20,564 nucleotides of DNA from a virus. The notes beneath the pieces are model-generated. The model saw nothing but the letters and a program-made list of their open reading frames with translations. It made no database searches and was not told the origin of the DNA. The stretch spans positions 1 through 20,564 of IMG/VR virus record IMGVR_UViG_3300044568_002737. One strand, 5' to 3'. Below, piece after piece: positions 16,301-20,564 of this stretch. Numbering within the stretch: position 1 is the first letter of the stretch; every line of letters begins with the position of its first letter. The translations under genes and the position numbers were made by a program.

Positions 16301-19300
16301 TTTTAAGAATCATCGCAGATATACTATGCGCGATATCGGCAACTTTGATGATCGTATCAAAAATCTAGAATACTACGTCACACTGACCGCACTAGAAAAA
16401 GATACATCAGCATTGAAGATTCTAGACAACAATGGTCTAGAAAGATCCAAATATGGTATTCTTGTGGATAACTTCACAACAAAAGATGTGCAAGCATCGA
16501 AAGAAGAAGTTGGAACAGACAACAGCAATTTGGTAGATAACGGTGAGTTGCAAGCAGCATCTTTGATGAGAACTGTCAAGATGATTGCAAATACAGCATT
16601 GACTACAGCGACTGCAAAGTTCAATGGCGCGGGTGACAAGAAAATATTGACATTGCCATACACATCAACAGAGTTGGCAAAACAACCCTACGCAACAAAA
16701 TCTATTCCTATTGCAAACGCATTGTTTGCGGCATTTAGAGGCACAACTAGATTGTGGCCAGAGTTTGTTGGCAATGTTGATACAGGAACAACAGCTAAAG
16801 TTACATTGAATTCAACACAAGGTATTGAAAATGCATTCAGCTTTGTGAACAGTGCATTTAAGTATTTGGCTGACACCAATCCACAATTTGCAGATGATAA
16901 GAACAGCCCATTTGCACAGATTGCGGACTCAAAATGGTATCAGACAAGAACTTCAGAAGCAACAACTACAGAATTTCTTGGTGGAAGAACTTGGGGTAAT
17001 GTTTTAACTACAACCGATACTAAAGTTCTGGCCGCGGGCACAGAATTAAAACAAAAACAGATTGGAACATCAGCATCTCAAGTTGATGTTGGAACTTTTG
17101 TGACTGATTTGGCTATTCAGCCGTACATGAAGTCTGGACGAGTGTTGTTCTCATCAGATGCAATGCGTCCTAGTGCATCATTTTATACTTATTTTGATGG
17201 TGTTGATGTTAACAAATATGTAGTTGTTCCAAACCGCGTTCAAATGAACACCAACTTTAGTATCACTACGTTGGTAACAGGCGAAACAATCTTTATTGCA
17301 AACACTGTTGGTGAATTGGCATTAAATGTGGCTAGCTTCTTGTCAGGTGGCAGTTCATATAGTGCGGCGCAAGTTGTGATAAATGAACCAAATTCTGCAA
17401 ATGTGTCGATCATAAATGAAACCGGTAAAACTCTAGCAGGCAAGTACGTTCGTGGGCTTGATAGTGGAACAACATCACAAATACTCTCGGTTGTTGATCA
17501 TCGTTCGGGTATTACGAGAGGTGTAACATCAACCACAATTACGTTAGCTGAAGATGCGCCATCTGTGGATATTTCAGGAAATACAATTTATCTTGTACAT
17601 TCTACACAAAATGAAAATGGACTTGGTGCATCCTTTGTCATAAGCAGTTATAACACAACAACAAAAGTTGCGACAATATCTGGCGCAGACAGCTATGTTG
17701 GTGGAACATATTCATATAGTTTTGGCACTAATCGCTCGAATAGTCTTGGTCAAGTCGGTGGCGCATTCTTTATTCCACCAGCAACATTCAGATCCGGTCA
17801 GAGAACATTACGTGTGACGGAATCATTCAACAACACATATGATGCTGACGCAATTTCATATTCTGAAAAAGTTTTCACGGCATCAGGATTGATCCTGAAC
17901 AAAACAACTCTTGTAGACACGGTTCTTAATGTTGATGTGAACTCAACAATTGTTAATGTATTGACGAGTGATCGTGTTTTATCCTCAAGCACACAAAGAA
18001 CTGTAGTTTCATCATGGGCAGTTGATCCACTAGCACAAACATTCTTTGTTGATGAACAAGTATATCCAAATGGCATTTTCTTGGAAAGCATGAACTTATT
18101 TTTCAGAAGTAAGGATGTCAATTTACCTGTTTCTGTACAAATTCGCCCAACAATAAATGGCTCACCAAGTTCAGATTTTTGGTATCCAGAATCTGTGGCA
18201 ACATTGTATCCTAGTCAAGTCAATGTTTCTGAAAATCCTTCTGTGACTACATCAGCTACTGCAACAAAATTTACATTTAGTTCGCCAGTCTTTTTGCGTC
18301 CTGGGTTGTATGCTCTTGTTGCATTAACAGAATCACCTGATTACACTCTTTGGGCCGCTGAGAAGGGTGGAACAACAAGAAACAATGAGTTTATTGGCAC
18401 TAATCCATATGTAGGAACACTATACAAATCTCAAAATACGATGGAATATGTTCCGTATTTGAATGAAGATTTGATGTTTACATTGAATCGTTGTTCGTTC
18501 AGCACAACAGGAAGCGTAAGTTTTGTGTTTGATAATGAAGTGATCACACAAATCAATGCAGACAAATTCAGATTACTAGAAAATTCGATTTCGCCATTGA
18601 CAAATGGTGTGATCACGGCAAACTACAAGCTAGTAACTAAGTTGGCGAGTGGCACAAAAGAGACTGTATATAGAAATATTGTTCCACATCAAGTGTATTC
18701 ATTTGGCACAGATGAATCACAAATCATCGGAAATCGTAGAAGAGTTGTTGGTGCTAGAGGCGATGTAAAAATCAGTCTTGACATGGCAACAACATCCGAT
18801 CACATTTCACCAATGGTGTCTCTAGAGAGCTTATACATCAACGTATGGGAAAACTTTATCGATAATGGTGCAATTTCAGCCGATGATTTTACAATCATAG
18901 ATGGTGGCGCAGGATACGCAAATGCAAATTCTGTCATTATAACAAGTTCATCTGGACTAGGCGCAACAGCCAATGTCACTGTGAATTCTCAGGGTAACGT
19001 TATTGCAGTTTATGTATCATCTGAAGGTTCAGGATACCTTGACGATTTTACTATATCATATCCTAGAGTTGGTGATGCAGGAACAACAGTGACTGCTAAC
19101 GCAAATATTGTATTGAACAGTGAGTTTGATGAATCTGCAGGGCCATGTGAAGCCAAATATATTACTAAACCTATTATCTTGGCTGATGGATTTGACGCAG
19201 GCGATCTAAGAGTATTCTTAGCTGGTAACAAACAAGGAAACTCCGAGATTAGTGTATTCTATAAAGTGTTGAATTCTTCAGATACTACAATATTCAAAGA

Positions 19301-19544
19301 TCGACCATACCAAAAAATGGTATGTATAAATCCTTCTCCAGCGGCATCTAAAACTCCGTTCGAGTTTACTGAATATGAGTTCCGTCCATCAGCAACATCT
19401 AATGAAGTATTGTACACATCAGCAAACGGTGTAACGTATGACAACTTCAAAACTTTTGCAATCAAGATCGTGATGACTTCAAGTGATGCTACGATTGTTC
19501 CAAAAGTAAAAGATTTGAGAATCATCGCTCTGCCGGCGGACTAA
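13383..19544 (+). CDS. Giant DUF4815-type virion structural protein
   Basis: A 2053-residue protein with the N-terminal signature of DUF4815 proteins: FNYDPYYDDFDEDKNFMRVL, then FRPGYSVQARELTQLQTILS. Other recognisable blocks are MRDIGNFDDRIKNLEYYVTL (about 981-1000, probable helix) and WAVDPLAQTFFVDE, YPNGIFLESMNLFFRS and VSVQIRPTINGSPSS (about 1543-1590). The remainder is beta-rich with Ser/Thr/Asn-rich stretches, suggesting an elongated multi-domain structural protein. Residues about 1833-1896 carry GxGY units like those in gp6-gp8. The DUF has no settled function that I know. The slot after gp8 is where T4 has gp9 and gp10, so a peripheral wedge, fibre-socket or fibre role is plausible. 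No catalytic motif or chaperone-like C-terminus is seen. It is preceded by GAGGA and ends one base before the next gene. Confidence 0.82.
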   Translation: MTTLFNYDPYYDDFDEDKNFMRVLFRPGYSVQARELTQLQTILSNQIEKFGNHIFKSGSPITGGKISIDRKTNYVVLQTQYSGIDIDPNEFLDKTIVSFENNKLVRAKVIAIDTTTTNPILIIKYLSGDRFAAGESLRVFGQNIFATLTQTNAVGGSIVASIQDGIYYFKGQFVKVVPQFLVLETFYRIGENISAINIKPSCKIGIEFDENILDEIDDTSLLDPAQGAFNYQAPGANRFQIATRLAKRTLDSVDTSTFFEIIRLVDDVKTKEIDYPIYSEIEKMLARRTYDESGNYTIDPFVISLDEGDSANGKFNVVLDPGKAYVGGYEFQTISPTIIEIPRARETVSVTDYDISTNYESSLVIDGVAGTLDITSYPLLDIHCVPLQNVNTSSATAYTSTKIGTLNASMMRYNDAVNSNLGDTHSFKVNVFNANTSPITGTIPSSGSTTLRVILPTTLAPNVANAYANMYFQITNGLGASLTPILIVSSNATTINLASALSFIPESNTIQIQSDIRTTKSIVANTGSFISFAGNINSDSIDPVTGFTYINEPKRTSRIFEVPYPAIKEGTINNTDFFAKKLYANRTSDAGTNKFTITAEGTDTFTFSTTPGTISDELILNNIICFIRSDSVTNAQFGITPNTVVSLANNQYTVTSLSASSFEIDIRVPGVKVDLLITSKINNAENSSTGTIRGKQQIPLVTGANLHAKVPFEMGGANTLEDANTATNTSFAGGIIFEDIGATNFTDTTVLQQLRTPGAVVSLQVPDVIEIVRITDSLSISSNVTTAMLTLTAHNVTQNYEFDNGQRKTHYDHATIKLKRGFSAPRGRIFVQYRYLKHLSAPSPQNDGMFTVDSYLKDGSNFTYDDIFAFNNAEDGKLTSMRSAFDFRPTRAIGGTALSGAINLEPLQTIETGFEYYLSRIDQIVVKPSKEFSIVTGKASLTPVASDVSPDDMLIYTISIPAYTDSVKDIRADFKNHRRYTMRDIGNFDDRIKNLEYYVTLTALEKDTSALKILDNNGLERSKYGILVDNFTTKDVQASKEEVGTDNSNLVDNGELQAASLMRTVKMIANTALTTATAKFNGAGDKKILTLPYTSTELAKQPYATKSIPIANALFAAFRGTTRLWPEFVGNVDTGTTAKVTLNSTQGIENAFSFVNSAFKYLADTNPQFADDKNSPFAQIADSKWYQTRTSEATTTEFLGGRTWGNVLTTTDTKVLAAGTELKQKQIGTSASQVDVGTFVTDLAIQPYMKSGRVLFSSDAMRPSASFYTYFDGVDVNKYVVVPNRVQMNTNFSITTLVTGETIFIANTVGELALNVASFLSGGSSYSAAQVVINEPNSANVSIINETGKTLAGKYVRGLDSGTTSQILSVVDHRSGITRGVTSTTITLAEDAPSVDISGNTIYLVHSTQNENGLGASFVISSYNTTTKVATISGADSYVGGTYSYSFGTNRSNSLGQVGGAFFIPPATFRSGQRTLRVTESFNNTYDADAISYSEKVFTASGLILNKTTLVDTVLNVDVNSTIVNVLTSDRVLSSSTQRTVVSSWAVDPLAQTFFVDEQVYPNGIFLESMNLFFRSKDVNLPVSVQIRPTINGSPSSDFWYPESVATLYPSQVNVSENPSVTTSATATKFTFSSPVFLRPGLYALVALTESPDYTLWAAEKGGTTRNNEFIGTNPYVGTLYKSQNTMEYVPYLNEDLMFTLNRCSFSTTGSVSFVFDNEVITQINADKFRLLENSISPLTNGVITANYKLVTKLASGTKETVYRNIVPHQVYSFGTDESQIIGNRRRVVGARGDVKISLDMATTSDHISPMVSLESLYINVWENFIDNGAISADDFTIIDGGAGYANANSVIITSSSGLGATANVTVNSQGNVIAVYVSSEGSGYLDDFTISYPRVGDAGTTVTANANIVLNSEFDESAGPCEAKYITKPIILADGFDAGDLRVFLAGNKQGNSEISVFYKVLNSSDTTIFKDRPYQKMVCINPSPAASKTPFEFTEYEFRPSATSNEVLYTSANGVTYDNFKTFAIKIVMTSSDATIVPKVKDLRIIALPAD
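18881..19070 (+). repeat. GxGY repeat module inside the DUF4815-type protein
   Basis: Two units (IDGGAGYANANSVIIT and SEGSGYLDDFTISYP), separated by a GLGATANVTV strand, lie near the C-terminus. The order (GxGY turn, Gly/Ala strand, Val-rich strand, GxGY turn) is the same as in gp6. Confidence 0.6.
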
Positions 19545-19545
19545 T

Positions 19546-19779
19546 ATGAGAGTGAAGGTTGAAGGAACTCATTTTGTGAAGGACGTCAAAACAGGAGCAT
19601 TGCTAACCACATCAAGCTCCGTTTTGATGGAAAATGAGGCCAGAAAAAAACTAGCCAGTAGACTAAATGGCAAAAATGAAGATATAAATAATCTAAAGTT
19701 ACAGGTTTCCGAAATGTCCAACGACATGAGAGAAATCAAAACCCTTTTAGCTGCACTGTTGCAACAGAGTAAAGAATAA
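19546..19779 (+). CDS. Small coiled-coil protein, function unknown
   Basis: A 77-residue protein. The first 25 residues (MRVKVEGTHFVKDVKTGALL) are probably beta strands. From about residue 30 to the end it is strongly helical, with hydrophobic heptads (INNLKLQVSEMSNDMREIKT, then LLAALLQQ), a likely coiled coil. It starts one base after the stop of the giant structural gene and its stop overlaps the fibre start (TAATG), so all three are probably translated together. A small trimeric connector, a fibre attachment factor or an assembly chaperone would fit; none is shown by the sequence. It is real rather than a shadow: it fills an otherwise empty gap and the spacing is operonic. An exact TATAAATA lies inside it. 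Confidence 0.75.
   Translation: MRVKVEGTHFVKDVKTGALLTTSSSVLMENEARKKLASRLNGKNEDINNLKLQVSEMSNDMREIKTLLAALLQQSKE
19683..19690 (+). promoter_or_regulatory. Exact T4-type late promoter octamer TATAAATA inside the small gene
   Basis: TATAAATA, a full match to the late consensus, lies within the coding region for the 77-residue protein. A transcript starting near 19696 would have a leader of about 83 bases before the fibre-like ATG at 19779. It could give the fibre gene its own late promoter. A chance match in AT-rich coding DNA cannot be excluded. Confidence 0.45.
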
Positions 19780-20564
19780 TGACAATTCCAAATATCACAA
19801 GAAATAACACCATTGATGAGTGGCGCATACAAACTAATCAGTCGGCCAGTGAACTGAATCAGCTGGAAACGGGCAACTACGACAAAATTAGTGGCATTCT
19901 TTCTGTAGAAGGCACTGCGGCAGTTGAAATTACAGCCACAGGTACAGCACTGTCTGTGGCTAATGGTGCTTTATTCTCATCTAATATTGCCGTCGGTAAA
20001 AACATAGAACTTGGTTCACAGGAACTTGCAACAGGAAATTTAACGATTGGTGCAAATACATTTATCTATGGTAAAGGAACTGCACTATTCGTTGCAAACA
20101 ATGCGGTTGTCAATACAAATCTTCAAGTAACGAGAACTATCACAACAGCAAACGTTAATGCTAACAATAATGTGTTTATTGGTAATGTTGGTACGATAAA
20201 TCAATTGGCTGTTAACACATCATCAACTGTAGGCACAACTTTAGATGTTACTGGTAATACCACAGTTGGAAACCTAGTAACATCAAATAATGTTATCACA
20301 AGCAATCTACGTGCATCCAACGCAGTTACAACAGGCACATTATCAGTTGGCACATCAGCAACTGTTGGCACAACACTAGGCGTCACAGGCACAATCACTG
20401 GCGGTAATCTAGCTACATCCAACGCAGTTACAACAGGCACATTATCAGTTGGCACATCAGCAACTGTTGGAACAACACTAGGCGTCACAGGCACAATCAC
20501 TGGCGGTAATCTAGCTACATCCAACGCAGTTACAACAGGTACTTTGGCTGTTGATACTTCAGCA
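19779..20564 (+). CDS. Repeat-rich fibre-like structural protein (3' end cut off)
   Basis: An open frame starts at the ATG at 19779, overlapping the previous stop by one base, and runs 262 codons to the window edge without a stop. The N-terminus (MTIPNITRNNTIDEWRIQTN, then QSASELNQLETGNYDKISG) looks like a virion-attachment segment with a short helix. It is followed by beta-rich sequence built from Gly/Thr/Val/Asn units such as VGTTLDVTGNTTVGNL. From residue 180 the units become almost identical 34-residue repeats. This pattern is typical of trimeric phage tail fibres with repetitive beta structure. The receptor-binding end would lie beyond the window. The name is inferred from composition and position; no specific T4 gene is assigned. 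The only ribosome-site candidate is a weak purine run before the start, so coupling to the upstream gene is likely. Confidence 0.8.
   Translation, partial: MTIPNITRNNTIDEWRIQTNQSASELNQLETGNYDKISGILSVEGTAAVEITATGTALSVANGALFSSNIAVGKNIELGSQELATGNLTIGANTFIYGKGTALFVANNAVVNTNLQVTRTITTANVNANNNVFIGNVGTINQLAVNTSSTVGTTLDVTGNTTVGNLVTSNNVITSNLRASNAVTTGTLSVGTSATVGTTLGVTGTITGGNLATSNAVTTGTLSVGTSATVGTTLGVTGTITGGNLATSNAVTTGTLAVDTSA
20314..20564 (+). repeat. 102-bp tandem repeat in the fibre gene (2.5 copies visible)
   Basis: Copies run 20314-20415 and 20416-20517, with a third beginning at 20518 and cut by the window edge. Copies 1 and 2 differ at one base (C or A in a glycine codon, GGC or GGA), and this is silent. 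The unit is 34 codons, so copy-number change keeps the frame. A degenerate relative precedes it at about 20218-20313. Near-identity at DNA level indicates recent duplication or gene conversion. Confidence 0.9.

Noticed and set aside
20201-20524. Minus-strand 107-residue frame with Pro/Val repeats
   Set aside because: It is the antisense reading of the 102-bp fibre repeat. The plus-strand frame is open from 19779 to the edge, starts with a coupled ATG and has fibre-like composition.
20314-20564. CRISPR array
   Set aside because: The units are directly adjacent, 102 bp long, frame-keeping and within a coding gene. There are no unique spacers.

Overview
The window is part of the virion-assembly region of a T4-like contractile-tailed phage. 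The evidence is a nearly complete run of T4-type baseplate genes in T4-like order (48, 53, a gp27-like hub, 5, 25, 6, 7, 8). The gp4 head-completion nuclease lies beside them on the opposite strand. The DNA is AT-rich, genes are tightly packed, and several starts carry T4-type late-promoter octamers (TATAAATA or close variants). The architecture (spike encoded as its own gene, a giant DUF4815-type protein after gp8, a repeat-rich fibre) resembles, from memory, marine T4-like myoviruses of cyanobacteria or Pelagibacter. The host cannot be fixed from this window. No bacterial, tRNA, integrase or CRISPR gene is seen.

Layout: (1) Positions 1-807, minus strand: gp4 (358-807) followed by a gene truncated by the window edge (1-346), possibly the gp2 DNA-end protector. 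(2) Positions 808-837: a divergent intergenic region with an exact TATAAATA. (3) Positions 838-5846, plus strand: tail-tube cap gp48, wedge gp53, a gp27-like hub, a gp5-like OB-fold/helical hub protein with no visible lysozyme domain, and a separate needle gene with eight perfect octads and a terminal HIH motif. (4) Positions 5858-6706: an unrecognised, probably structural protein. (5) Positions 6717-13372: wedge genes gp25, gp6, gp7 and gp8. (6) Positions 13383-19544: a 2053-aa DUF4815-type structural protein. (7) Positions 19546-19779: a 77-residue coiled-coil protein. (8) Positions 19779-20564: the start of a fibre-like gene with 102-bp tandem repeats, cut by the window edge.

The plus-strand genes probably form one late operon or a few overlapping ones, since stops and starts overlap or lie within about 12 bases. 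Their products should assemble into one machine. The gp27-like ring, gp5-like protein and needle form the hub. gp53, gp25, gp6, gp7 and gp8 form the wedges. gp48 caps the hub and starts the tail tube. The last genes probably make peripheral or fibre parts. gp4 (and gp2, if correctly identified) instead act on the packaged head.

The most interesting signals are: a shared Gly/Tyr-rich repeat (GxGY type) inserted in four different baseplate proteins; the gp5 hub and needle split into two genes, with the metal-tip motif built into the needle; late-promoter-like octamers fused to stop codons immediately before start codons; and an actively duplicating repeat in the fibre gene. No gap between genes exceeds about 30 bases.
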